From contig NZ_CP015114.1 of the NCBI RefSeq assembly GCF_001618885.1, positions 2,418,001-2,482,000 on the forward strand: DNA of 64,000 bases, given 5' to 3'. Below, in pieces: positions 37,052 through 45,301 of this stretch. This DNA comes from Staphylococcus condimenti. GTDB lineage: Bacteria > Bacillota > Bacilli > Staphylococcales > Staphylococcaceae. The translations under genes were made by a program, and so were the position numbers. Position 1 is the first letter of the stretch. The number at the start of each line of letters is the position of its first letter. The notes under the pieces were generated by a model that was not told where the DNA came from, made no database searches, and saw only the letters and a program-made list of their open reading frames with translations.

Positions 37052-38422
37052 ATGGAAAAATATACAAAATCACAAATTATAAAAGGACGTTTAAAATTCA
37101 TTATTATGTCATTAATTGGGATTATGCTTTTCTTGATTCCAATACCGGTGACAGAAGATGGAAAGAAACAAACAACATTAACTGTTGCATTTTTAGCACA
37201 TTGGTTAAAAGAAATTTTAGGCGGCTCTATGCCGTATATCTTGCTGATTGTTATTACACTTTCTGGATTGTTTACTTTATTATGTTCTACTATTTTAAAA
37301 AATCGCATCAATCCTGAAGGCTTAATGAATACCGTATTTAATGTTACACCAATTTGGTTGATAGTCAGATTGTTAGCTGTTGTGTTTGCATGGATGACAT
37401 TCTTACATATCGGGACTAAAGTAATCTATTCAGATGATACAGGCAACTTGATTTTTTCTGATTTATTACCAACCTTATTGTCAGTATTTTTCTTTGCAGC
37501 ATTATTTTTACCGCTACTATTAGAATTCGGTTTGTTAGAAATGCTTGGGCCGATATTCAGACCGGTCATGAGACCATTGTTCACATTGCCTGGACGATCT
37601 ACTGTTGATAATTTAGCATCATTTATCGGTGATGGAACAGTAGGTGTAATTATTACAAGCCGTCAATATGAACAAGGCTTTTATTCTAGAAGAGAAGCAA
37701 CGGTTATTGCGACTACTTTTAGTGTAGTATCATTAACTTTTGCAATTGTCGTAGCAGAAACAGTCGGAATGCAAAATCATTTCTTTTATTTCTATTTAAC
37801 TGTAATCGTTTCTTGTTTAGTTGCTGCAGTAATTATGCCTAGAATTTGGCCATTACGTAGTGTACCTGATGAGTATGCAGTAGAAAATAGTGAGTACAGT
37901 AAAGATGAATCTAAACCAGAGGGTGTTTCTGCTGTGCGTCATGGTTTTAACTTAGCGACTGACAAAGGAATTAAAGCACCCGGCTTTGTAGATTTCTTTA
38001 AATCAGGATTAGGTACAGTAGTAGATATGTGGTTTGCAATTTTACCAGTTGTTATGACTATTGGTACATTAGCAACTATTATTGCGACTTATACGCCATT
38101 TTTTGAAATTATCGGCAAACCCTTCGTGCCATTATTGGAGTTATTGCAAATCCCTGAAGCAGGTCGTGCATCTGAAACAATGCTTGTCGGATTTGCAGAT
38201 ATGTTCCTACCGTCTATTTTAATTGACGGTGTGAAAAGCCAAATCACACTTTTTGTTGTAGGTGCGTTAAGTATCTCTCAACTGATTTATTTATCAGAAG
38301 TCGGCGGTGTTATCTTAGGATCTAAGATTCCTGTCAGTATCGGCAAGTTATTTGTAATCTTCTTACTTAGAACTATTATTGTTTTACCGATTATTGCCTT
38401 GATGGCACATTTATATTTCTAA
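37052..38422 (+). CDS. YjiH-family (nucleoside-recognition/Gate domain) membrane protein
   Basis: A 456-residue polytopic protein with about ten helices. The start is ATG 37052, behind GAGGGAGAAGG; an in-frame open stretch upstream to 36797 contains the promoter and is not coding. Gate-domain features include LPGRSTVDNLASFIGDGTVGVIITSRQYEQGFY in the middle and GRASETMLVGFADMFLPSIL near the C-terminus. The family has no firmly known substrate. A Fur box on its promoter and its position after hts suggest a link to iron or siderophore handling, which is inference. Confidence 0.82.
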   Translation: MEKYTKSQIIKGRLKFIIMSLIGIMLFLIPIPVTEDGKKQTTLTVAFLAHWLKEILGGSMPYILLIVITLSGLFTLLCSTILKNRINPEGLMNTVFNVTPIWLIVRLLAVVFAWMTFLHIGTKVIYSDDTGNLIFSDLLPTLLSVFFFAALFLPLLLEFGLLEMLGPIFRPVMRPLFTLPGRSTVDNLASFIGDGTVGVIITSRQYEQGFYSRREATVIATTFSVVSLTFAIVVAETVGMQNHFFYFYLTVIVSCLVAAVIMPRIWPLRSVPDEYAVENSEYSKDESKPEGVSAVRHGFNLATDKGIKAPGFVDFFKSGLGTVVDMWFAILPVVMTIGTLATIIATYTPFFEIIGKPFVPLLELLQIPEAGRASETMLVGFADMFLPSILIDGVKSQITLFVVGALSISQLIYLSEVGGVILGSKIPVSIGKLFVIFLLRTIIVLPIIALMAHLYF

Positions 38423-38427
38423 AAAAT

Positions 38428-38466
38428 AAGGAGGCACTCATTGATTTAGATGAGTGCACTCCTTTT
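38428..38466. terminator. Bidirectional terminator
   Basis: GGAGGCACTCAT and ATGAGTGCACTCC pair with one offset base around a short loop. T residues follow on the plus strand. It serves the yjiH-like gene and the converging IsdG-type gene. Confidence 0.8.
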
Positions 38467-38472
38467 TGTTTA

Positions 38473-38817
38473 CTATTCTAATTTACCGAGTGCTGTAAGC
38501 ACATGAGATTTTACAAGATTGCTGCCGATAATTGGTGATTCTTTCTTTTCTTTTTCATCCGATTCTTTTTTATCTGAACGTTGGTGTGCTTGTTTGAACG
38601 CATCACTATTCTTCCAATTTTCAAAGTCTTTTTCTGTATCCCACCAAGTTGTCACATACATTTCTTCAGTATCTGAGTTGTCATCTTCGATTAAAGAAAC
38701 TTCAACACGATTAAATCCAGGCATTTCTTCTAACTTTGGATTAGAAGTGAAACGCGGCGCCATTTTTTCTGCAAATCCTTTTTTTACTTCAATTCTATTT
38801 GTAACGATATACATCAT
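38473..38817 (-). CDS. IsdG/HmoA-type haem-degrading monooxygenase
   Basis: A 114-residue ferredoxin-like (ABM) fold protein. The IsdG catalytic triad is in place: Asn7 (IVTNRIE), Trp68 (DFENWKNSDAF) and His78 (KQAHQRS). Proteins of this group open the haem ring and release iron and staphylobilin-type products. A very charged loop (SDKKESDEKEKKESPIIG) after His78 is longer than in S. aureus IsdG or IsdI. No haem import genes adjoin it, but it sits beside the siderophore block. No Fur box is visible in its upstream region. HmoA-like is the alternative name. Confidence 0.82.
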   Translation of the reverse strand: MMYIVTNRIEVKKGFAEKMAPRFTSNPKLEEMPGFNRVEVSLIEDDNSDTEEMYVTTWWDTEKDFENWKNSDAFKQAHQRSDKKESDEKEKKESPIIGSNLVKSHVLTALGKLE

Positions 38818-38976
38818 ACATCGCCCCTTTATCTAAAATATTCTTTCTTTATTTTTACCCTAATTGTTAATAGATTAGAAGTAAAAAGCATACATAGTTC
38901 AGAAAAGTGTTTGTTGAAAAATTATTAGTGGTAAAAATTACAAAGTATGTGAAATGAAAAAGGAAAGGGGGAAATA

Positions 38977-40074
38977 ATGGAGAAAAAAGAAGTCAGCATG
39001 GCTGAATTATTTTTCGATTTAGTATTTGTGTATGTTTTGTCTACTATCAATCAAACTGTTCAACATGTTTCTCAATCATTAGTAAGTTTTGAAAGTTTAG
39101 GAAAAAACTTAGTACTATTTTTAGTATTTTATTCGATTTGGGTTTATCATACATTGCTGATTAACCGTTTCTTTGAGCAAAAATGGTATCAATATGTATT
39201 CCTTTTTACAGATATGTTTTTAATTTTATGTCTATCTAAAGCTATTAATAGTAATTTCCAAGAAACATTTACTCCTTTTGCATCGATAACGGGTTGTATC
39301 TACGTGAGTTTAATGGTGCAATATTTCTTGAATCATATGTTGATTAGACATCGTCTCAGCAATCGTCTGATCTGTGTCTACTTAATCGGTCTAGGCTTAA
39401 CTATTATATTTTTCATTTTAGGACTGGTATTGCCTAAAAACATTAATTTCTGGTTCTTTCTCATTGGGATTATTATTGCTGTATCAAATCCAGGCGTTTG
39501 TTGGAGGGCATCTCAACAAAATCCTGTATTTTTCTCCCATTTAACTGAACGATTGAGTTTATTCATGATTATATTATTTGGAGAAGGAATTGTTCAAATT
39601 GTACCAACGATTAAACTTTCTAATTTTAATGTATTAGATATTGTATATTTCATCCTCATTGTGAGTATGTTTATCATCTACTCATTTCATTATAAAGGCA
39701 GTCTGGATCAAGAAAAAACAGATGATTCAGGCTTAATAACAATTTATATACATTTATTTATAATCTATGCTACTAATATAGTTTTCTTGATTATGCATAA
39801 AGCATTATCGGCAAATCCTTTAAGTAATGACGAACAGATTGGTTATACCTTAGCATTTTGCTTATTCTTATTCGGCATATTCATTGATACAATCCTACAC
39901 CGAGATATTGATAAAGGGAAAAAAGTATATGTAGGTATTATTTTAGTAGCGACAATTCTAGGATTAGTGATTACAAATATTCATATAATTACGATTGTAG
40001 AAATTTCAGCTATACTTTTATTATGTGGAATGTATTATGGTGAGAATAAGAACATTTTAAATAAATATTTATAA
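38977..40074 (+). CDS. ltrA: Low temperature requirement protein A family
   Basis: A 365-residue membrane protein with about ten helices. The LtrA landmark VSMAELFFDLVFVYVLSTINQ is at the N-terminus, and LTERLSLFMIILFGEGIVQI in the middle is also typical. The family is named from a Listeria gene needed for growth in the cold; the biochemical role is not known. RBS AAAGGGGGA lies just before the ATG. It appears monocistronic and shares a terminator with the opposite gene. Confidence 0.85.
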   Translation: MEKKEVSMAELFFDLVFVYVLSTINQTVQHVSQSLVSFESLGKNLVLFLVFYSIWVYHTLLINRFFEQKWYQYVFLFTDMFLILCLSKAINSNFQETFTPFASITGCIYVSLMVQYFLNHMLIRHRLSNRLICVYLIGLGLTIIFFILGLVLPKNINFWFFLIGIIIAVSNPGVCWRASQQNPVFFSHLTERLSLFMIILFGEGIVQIVPTIKLSNFNVLDIVYFILIVSMFIIYSFHYKGSLDQEKTDDSGLITIYIHLFIIYATNIVFLIMHKALSANPLSNDEQIGYTLAFCLFLFGIFIDTILHRDIDKGKKVYVGIILVATILGLVITNIHIITIVEISAILLLCGMYYGENKNILNKYL

Positions 40075-40086
40075 TAAGTTAAAAAA

Positions 40087-40117
40087 GAAGCGGCCACATA
40101 TTTTTTGTGATCGCTTC
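40087..40117. terminator. Bidirectional terminator
   Basis: GAAGCGGCCAC and TGTGATCGCTTC pair with minor mismatch around a T-rich loop. A-rich and T-rich flanks allow use by both ltrA and the converging small gene. Confidence 0.75.
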
Positions 40118-40130
40118 GTTATTACTTCAT

Positions 40131-40388
40131 TTATTTCGTTAACTCGTTATATACTTTTTTATCGTTAAATGTGTAAATGATGTATTCGTGGTCGTCAGTA
40201 TCAATAATAACGCGGTTTGTTTTACCGAATGTTGAACCGATTCTTGAAACTTCTTTGCCTTCTTCTGGAACTGCGTGAAGATCTTGGTCTTCTCTAACGC
40301 TTTTAATGCTGTCTGTAGGAATTTTGATATTTGCAACTCTCCATTGAATTCTCACTTCATTATTATCTTTTTTAACTGTCATTGCCAT
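40131..40388 (-). CDS. SunI/YnzG-family protein
   Basis: An 85-residue soluble protein resembling the SunI/YnzG family (PH-like fold). It has [19 protein letters not shown] and the C-terminal [19 protein letters not shown]. SunI gives immunity to sublancin in B. subtilis, but most relatives, including this one, have no bacteriocin genes nearby. Its promoter (minus strand TTGAAA and TATGAT, 17 bp apart) carries a cre-like sequence, so carbon catabolite repression is possible. Confidence 0.75.
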   Translation of the reverse strand: MAMTVKKDNNEVRIQWRVANIKIPTDSIKSVREDQDLHAVPEEGKEVSRIGSTFGKTNRVIIDTDDHEYIIYTFNDKKVYNELTK

Positions 40389-40437
40389 AGTTAGAACACA
40401 TCCTTTTGAAATATTGTAAATTCATCATACACTATTT

Positions 40438-40451
40438 AGAAAACGTTTTCA
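40438..40451 (-). promoter_or_regulatory. cre-like site on the ynzG-type promoter
   Basis: On the minus strand TGAAAACGTTTTCT matches the CcpA cre consensus TGWNANCGNTNWCA except for the last base. It overlaps the -35 (TTGAAA) and spacer of the predicted promoter (-10 TATGAT). Binding would repress. Confidence 0.5.
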
Positions 40452-40513
40452 ACAAATGTGAGATACTTTTTTGGATATATGTCATACTAATGAAAAAAGG
40501 CGAACAGAAACAC

Positions 40514-40553
40514 CGAAAATATGTTCGTTTTTATGTGCGTTTTGTGGTAAAAT
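40514..40553 (+). promoter_or_regulatory. LexA-like box and promoter of the ydjM-type gene
   Basis: CGAAAATATGTTCG (40514-40527) differs at one position from the Gram-positive LexA/DinR operator CGAAC-N4-GTTCG. It overlaps a -35-like TTCGTT (40524-40529); TAAAAT (40548-40553) would be the -10, 18 bp away. An additional half-site, CGAACA, lies at 40501. Confidence 0.6.
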
Positions 40554-40578
40554 ATTAAAATCAGAAGGGAGAATTAAG

Positions 40579-41094
40579 ATGACAGGAAAAACGCACATCT
40601 CATGCGGGTTTTTAATTGGCACACTCGCAGTTAATTATTATCATCCAGATATATTCACATCTATCACAACTGTTGTCTTAGCGGTTGCTGGAAGTATGCT
40701 GCCAGATATTTGCCACACTCAAAGTAAAATCGGTCGCAGGTTTAAAATTTTAAGTTGGCTTGTTCGTATTTTGTTCGGACATAGAACTTTTACACATTCG
40801 TTGTTGTTTACATTATTGATAGCAATACTACTCAAAACAATACATACACCAGAAGTTTATTTTACAGCTTTCATAGGTGGTATGGCCTCACACATTATTT
40901 TGGATATGCTGACTCCTCGAGGGGTTAAGTTGTTATATCCATTACCATTATCTGTCAAACTCCCGATTCAATTTAAAACTGGTGGAATGGTAGATTTATC
41001 TTTAGCTACTGCATTTACATTTGGTGGTACCTATGTTATATTTCGCGAGGTTATTAATCAATGGTTGAATCAATTTATTACGTTGCCGTTTTAA
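40579..41094 (+). CDS. YdjM-type membrane-bound metal-dependent hydrolase (DUF457)
   Basis: A 171-residue membrane protein. The start is ATG 40579 behind GAAGGGAGA; the longer in-frame ORF from 40471 includes the LexA-like site and is rejected. DUF457 features are KTHISCGFLIG, the metal-binding-type GSMLPDICHTQSKIGRR, FGHRTFTHSL and HIILDMLTPRGVKLLYPL with conserved His and Asp residues. E. coli YdjM, of the same family, is LexA-regulated. The reaction is unknown. It has no obvious operon partners. Confidence 0.82.
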   Translation: MTGKTHISCGFLIGTLAVNYYHPDIFTSITTVVLAVAGSMLPDICHTQSKIGRRFKILSWLVRILFGHRTFTHSLLFTLLIAILLKTIHTPEVYFTAFIGGMASHIILDMLTPRGVKLLYPLPLSVKLPIQFKTGGMVDLSLATAFTFGGTYVIFREVINQWLNQFITLPF

Positions 41095-41297
41095 TGGTCT
41101 ATATCAATCAAAAATAGGGTATATATTACCTTTGAATCGGCACTTTACATTTACACAGAGTTAATGTTCATTTCTAAGTGTAATTAAGCCGAATTGATTA
41201 ATATATGATATAATTTTAGAATATTGAGAGTAACGACAATCATTGGAATTTTGAATGCTTGTTAATCGCGGAGAATTTAAGGAGAGGTAACATTAAC

Positions 41298-42491
41298 ATG
41301 TTGGATAAGAACAAATTAGAGAAAAATAATCAACAGCACTTACTAGAATATGAAAAATTAATGAGTTCGAATGAAAAAGAAAATATTGCTGCTAAGTTAG
41401 AATCTTTAGATTTATCTGCTATTCAAGATATGTATCAATCGCTTTATGTTGAGAAATCACAAAATAAAAATAAAGAAGCGGAAGAAGCAACAGAAGTTAA
41501 ATATAAAGTACGTAAAGATTATACAGAAGAAGAACTTAATGCTTTTCATGAAACTGGCATAAATGCGATTAAAGAAGGTCAATTTGCCGTAGTATTAATG
41601 GCAGGAGGCCAAGGGACACGTTTAGGTTATGACGGCCCGAAAGGTTCGTTTGAAATTGAAGGTGTGAGTCTTTTTGAATTACAAGCAAGACAGTTGATTC
41701 AACTTGCTGAAGAAGCAGGTCGCAAAGTGGATTGGTATATCATGGCGAGTGATATCAATGATGAAGCGACACGTCAATTCTTTGCAGAACATGATTATTT
41801 CGGCTATGATTCTGATTTCGTTCATTTTTTCAAACAACAAAACATTGTTGCTTTAAATGAAGGAGGCGGTATTGTTTTAGCTGATAATGGTGAAGTGATG
41901 GAAACGCCGAATGGAAATGGCGGTGTATTCAAAGCTTTAGATGAACAAGGTTACTTAGAAAAAATGGAACAAGATGGTGTTAAATTTATCTTTATGAATA
42001 ATATTGATAATGTGTTGGCACGTGTCTTAGATCCAGTATTTGCTGGTTTTACAGTAGAGTTCAACCGAGACATCAGCTCTAAAACAATCGAACCTAAACA
42101 AGGTGAAAGTGTCGGCCGCTTAGTTAATATCAATTGTAAAGACGGTGTGCTTGAGTATTCTGAGTTGGATGAAAAAGAAGCAGATGCTTTCCATAATGCG
42201 AATATTGGGATCCATGCATTTAAATTGGCTTTCATTCAATCAGCAGTAGATAGAGAATTACCATATCATTTAGCAGTGAAACAGTTAGCACAGCTTGATG
42301 AAGATTTTGATGTTGTGACAAAACCGACATTAAAATTTGAGTTGTTCTATTTTGATATTTTTAAATACGCAACAAGTTTTATTACATTGCAAGTTCCAAG
42401 AGAAGAAGAATTCTCACCACTTAAAAACCGTGAAGGAAAAGATAGTGTTGAAACTGCAACAGAGGATTTGAAACGTAGAAATCTTATTTAA
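41298..42491 (+). CDS. UDP-sugar pyrophosphorylase family uridylyltransferase
   Basis: A 397-residue UDPGP-type enzyme. The start is ATG 41298 with GGAGAGG upstream. It carries [23 protein letters not shown], the nucleotide-binding loop, plus [10 protein letters not shown] and [17 protein letters not shown], matching UDP-N-acetylhexosamine pyrophosphorylase-like proteins of eukaryotic type. Staphylococcal relatives are annotated as probable uridylyltransferases. It would make a UDP-sugar from UTP and a sugar 1-phosphate. GlmU normally makes UDP-GlcNAc in bacteria, so this is a second, poorly defined activity. Confidence 0.88.
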   Translation: MLDKNKLEKNNQQHLLEYEKLMSSNEKENIAAKLESLDLSAIQDMYQSLYVEKSQNKNKEAEEATEVKYKVRKDYTEEELNAFHETGINAIKEGQFAVVLMAGGQGTRLGYDGPKGSFEIEGVSLFELQARQLIQLAEEAGRKVDWYIMASDINDEATRQFFAEHDYFGYDSDFVHFFKQQNIVALNEGGGIVLADNGEVMETPNGNGGVFKALDEQGYLEKMEQDGVKFIFMNNIDNVLARVLDPVFAGFTVEFNRDISSKTIEPKQGESVGRLVNINCKDGVLEYSELDEKEADAFHNANIGIHAFKLAFIQSAVDRELPYHLAVKQLAQLDEDFDVVTKPTLKFELFYFDIFKYATSFITLQVPREEEFSPLKNREGKDSVETATEDLKRRNLI

Positions 42492-42511
42492 CAGCAAAGG
42501 TGGAGTCATTA

Positions 42512-43195
42512 TTGAAACAGGCTTCAAACACGGAAAAGGAAAGTACATTGAGTCGATTTAAAGATATTATTCCGTTATCTTTTGGTGAAGAAATCGGAAA
42601 TGCTGCTTCTCATGGCGCAGCAGCATTTGTGACATTAATTGCCTTACCCTACGCAGCAGTCCATAGTTATAATCAAGGCGGCACTCTGTCATCAGTAAGT
42701 GTCTCTATATATGTAATCAGTATCTTTTTAATGTTACTGTCTTCTACTGTTTACCATGTTATGCAAAACAATTCTTCTCATAAATATATTATGAGAATTG
42801 TGGATCACAGTATGATATACATTGCGATAGCTGGAACATATACGCCAGTATCTTTAGTATTAGTCGGCGGTTGGTTCGGCTGGATTATTATGGTGTTATT
42901 GTGGGGTATCACGATTTGGGGCATTTTATATAAGGCAATTGCCGAGAAGGTCAATCCTAAGTTAAGTTTATTCATGTATTTAATTATGGGTTGGGTCGGA
43001 ATTATTTATATCCCTATTATATGGAAAGAAGCTTCATGGCAATTTATGATGTTTATTTTGCTAGGCGGCATTGCATATACAATTGGCGCATGGTTCTATG
43101 CGCAAAAAAATAGACCTTATTTTCATATGATTTGGCATATTTTTATTGTGATTGCTTCATTGTGTCACTTTGTAGGTATTTTATATTATATGTAG
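42512..43195 (+). CDS. Hemolysin III (YqfA/PAQR-like) membrane protein
   Basis: A 227-residue seven-helix membrane protein of the hemolysin III family. The TTG at 42512 is preferred because AAAGGTGGAG sits at the right distance; a GTG at 42500 lies inside that ribosome binding site. Family motifs are EEIGNAASHGAAAF, SSTVYHVM, the HSMIYIAIAGTYTP segment and MIWHIFIVIASLCHFVGI with conserved His residues of the PAQR zinc site. The haemolytic name is historical; the real role is unclear. A long hairpin follows. Confidence 0.88.
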   Translation: MKQASNTEKESTLSRFKDIIPLSFGEEIGNAASHGAAAFVTLIALPYAAVHSYNQGGTLSSVSVSIYVISIFLMLLSSTVYHVMQNNSSHKYIMRIVDHSMIYIAIAGTYTPVSLVLVGGWFGWIIMVLLWGITIWGILYKAIAEKVNPKLSLFMYLIMGWVGIIYIPIIWKEASWQFMMFILLGGIAYTIGAWFYAQKNRPYFHMIWHIFIVIASLCHFVGILYYM

Positions 43196-43207
43196 TGATA
43201 AGCATGA

Positions 43208-43262
43208 GAGGATGAAATGTTAAATAACAAATTCAATTTGTTATTTAACCATTTCAACCTCT
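43208..43262 (+). terminator. Long near-perfect hairpin after the hemolysin III gene
   Basis: A stem of about 26 bp with two one-base irregularities forms between 43208-43233 and 43236-43262, closed by a very short loop. Key bases are the arms TTAAATAACAAATT and AATTTGTTATTTAA with outer GAAATG and CATTTC. No clean T-run follows, only CTTTCTT, so it is either a terminator or a processing/stability structure. Confidence 0.55.
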
Positions 43263-43314
43263 TTCTTATTGTGAACATGTTGGAAAAGAGTTTGAGAAAA
43301 GAGGAATAAGAATT

Positions 43315-44652
43315 ATGAAGTTGAAGTCTATTGGTGTAGTGACTGCTCTTGTATTAATCATGTTTATGTCTGCAATTGAAACATCGATTATTTCATTAGC
43401 ATTACCGACCATTAAGAATGATTTGAATGTAACCGCATCGATTTCGCTCGTGTTTTCTGTTTATTTTATAGCACTTGTGATTGTAAATCCTTTAGTAGGA
43501 GAATTATTATCGCGTTTTAAACTGATATATGTAACATTGACTGGATTGCTGTTATTTACAATAGGAAGTTTGTTTTCAGGATTAAGTACAACATTTACAT
43601 TATTGATTATCTCGCGTTTTGTTCAAGGACTAGGCGCAGGGATTATGATGGTGTTGAGTCAAATAGTACCTAAACTCGCATTTGAAATCCCCTTAAGATA
43701 TAAAATTATGGGTATTGTCGGAAGTGTTTGGGGCATTTCAAGTATAATCGGTCCGTTACTAGGCGGAGGAATTTTAGAATTTGCAACATGGCATTGGTTG
43801 TTCTTTATTAATATTCCGATTGCAATTGTGGCAGGTACTTTAGCTTTTATTACATTTCATTTTGATGAAGATAAAGTTGAAAATGAAGAACCGTTCGATA
43901 GTAAAGGACTTTCTTATTTTTATCTAACATTAATCTTTATTATTGGGGCAGTCACAACTCCGATTCCACTATGGTTGAAAATCATTGCTTTAATCATCGG
44001 AGCGGCATTAGCTTATAAACTCTTTAAAGTGGAAAAGAAAATGCGTATTCCATTTTTACCAGTAGCTGAATTTAACCGCACAATTACATTAGTATTCGTA
44101 ACTGATTTTATTTATGCTATGATGCTGATGGGTTATAACCTATATATGCCGATTTATTTACAAGAAGAATTAGGATTATCACCACTTCAAAGTGGTTTTG
44201 TTGTCTTTCCGATTTCAGTAGCATGGTTGCTGATTAATTTCAATCTGCATCGTATTGAAGCAAATATTACAAGAAAAACATTGTACATTGGTGCATTTAC
44301 CTCTTTATTAGTATGCAGTATATTAATCTTTGCCACACATGCAGCACCTGTCTTATTAGCATTTACTTTATTACTTGCCGGCGCAAGTTTTGGTGTAGTT
44401 TATACAAAAGACAGTGTGATTGTACAAGAAGAAACATCTCCGCATGAAATGAAACGCATGATGTCGTTTTACTCTTTATCTAAGAATCTTGGTAATTCAA
44501 TTGGATCTACAATAATGGGCGGCATTTATGCTTTGCCATTTGTAATCGGCGGTGCGCGTATTTTGAATAATGTAACATTGATTATTATATTTATCGTTAT
44601 TTTATTTATACTCTGGATTGCACTTTATAAAAATCAAACATCTAAAGTTTAG
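43315..44652 (+). CDS. sdrM: MFS multidrug efflux transporter SdrM
   Basis: A 445-residue DHA2-type MFS protein with about fourteen helices. It has the motif LALPTIKNDL in helix 1, LISRFVQGLGAGIMMVLSQ in helix 4 and IIGPLLGGGILEFATWHWLFFINIP in helices 5-6. The order sdrM-sepA-lmrS is the same as in S. aureus, which supports the symbol; S. aureus SdrM exports dyes and fluoroquinolones. RBS AGAGGA. A strong terminator separates it from sepA. Confidence 0.88.
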   Translation: MKLKSIGVVTALVLIMFMSAIETSIISLALPTIKNDLNVTASISLVFSVYFIALVIVNPLVGELLSRFKLIYVTLTGLLLFTIGSLFSGLSTTFTLLIISRFVQGLGAGIMMVLSQIVPKLAFEIPLRYKIMGIVGSVWGISSIIGPLLGGGILEFATWHWLFFINIPIAIVAGTLAFITFHFDEDKVENEEPFDSKGLSYFYLTLIFIIGAVTTPIPLWLKIIALIIGAALAYKLFKVEKKMRIPFLPVAEFNRTITLVFVTDFIYAMMLMGYNLYMPIYLQEELGLSPLQSGFVVFPISVAWLLINFNLHRIEANITRKTLYIGAFTSLLVCSILIFATHAAPVLLAFTLLLAGASFGVVYTKDSVIVQEETSPHEMKRMMSFYSLSKNLGNSIGSTIMGGIYALPFVIGGARILNNVTLIIIFIVILFILWIALYKNQTSKV

Positions 44653-44654
44653 TA

Positions 44655-44684
44655 AATATCCCGCTTTGAAGCGGGATATTTTTA
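44655..44684 (+). terminator. Terminator of sdrM
   Basis: AATATCCCGCTT and AAGCGGGATATT pair perfectly with a TG-containing loop and continue in TTTTAA. Confidence 0.88.
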
Positions 44685-44754
44685 ATTTAATGCATAATAG
44701 TGAATGTGTTATGATACATTTGTAAAATTACGATAAGAAATGAGGTGAGGAGGC

Positions 44755-45222
44755 TTGAAATTTTTTAAATTCAATTTTTTCAATCTTATATCGACCTTAA
44801 TTGTAATCTTTGTATTTGTGATTTCAGGAACAGTATTCCTCACACTTTTAGGATTTGTATTATATGGCCTCAGCAGATTGCTTATTTTCTGGCATCTGGG
44901 GTATTTTGGTTATAATAAAGGTTTTTATCAAAATCTATTATATTATGGTAGTTATATTGTACTTGGCTATTTTACGATGTTTACCGTTGAATACTTAATG
45001 GATTACTTTAAGAAGAAGTTGCCGCAAAGTCCTTATTTCCATGGAGAAATCTTTCATCTGATTTCCTATTCTGTGACAACAGTAATGTTTTTCTTCATAG
45101 TGCATATTCATTACACTTATATCAATATAGATTATTGGGTGATTATGCTTATTATGGCTTTCTTATATGTATGTAAGGAAGTATTTTACCCAGATAGCGA
45201 AAATCTGAACAGAAATAAGTGA
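44755..45222 (+). CDS. sepA: Multidrug resistance membrane protein SepA
   Basis: A 155-residue membrane protein with four predicted helices. It closely follows the known staphylococcal SepA pattern: [52 protein letters not shown] and [24 protein letters not shown]. SepA was reported to confer antiseptic and dye resistance in S. aureus, though some studies doubt its own pump activity. The start is TTG 44755 behind GAGGTGAGGAGG. It lies between two MFS pumps. Confidence 0.92.
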   Translation: MKFFKFNFFNLISTLIVIFVFVISGTVFLTLLGFVLYGLSRLLIFWHLGYFGYNKGFYQNLLYYGSYIVLGYFTMFTVEYLMDYFKKKLPQSPYFHGEIFHLISYSVTTVMFFFIVHIHYTYINIDYWVIMLIMAFLYVCKEVFYPDSENLNRNK

Positions 45223-45258
45223 CCTCCGCAAGCAATTAGTTTGCTTTGCTAACCTTTA

Positions 45259-45275
45259 TTGTTGCATCATAACAA
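45259..45275 (+). promoter_or_regulatory. Inverted repeat upstream of lmrS
   Basis: TTGTTGCATCATAACAA is a palindrome with 5-bp arms, extended by CCTTT and AAAGG outside. It lies 27 bp before the lmrS ATG and looks like a TetR/MarR-type operator. It could also form a small RNA hairpin. Confidence 0.35.
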
Positions 45276-45301
45276 AGGTAAGTATAAAAAGGAGTGTTTA
45301 G

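Noticed and set aside
40501..40527. Long-spaced CGAACA...TGTTCG pair as the LexA operator
   Set aside because: The 16-bp or longer gap does not fit LexA; the tightly spaced CGAAAATATGTTCG within it does, and was reported instead.
40471..40578. N-terminal extension of the YdjM-type protein
   Set aside because: The segment carries the LexA-like box and -10; the family start MTGKTHISCG is at 40579 with a good ribosome binding site.
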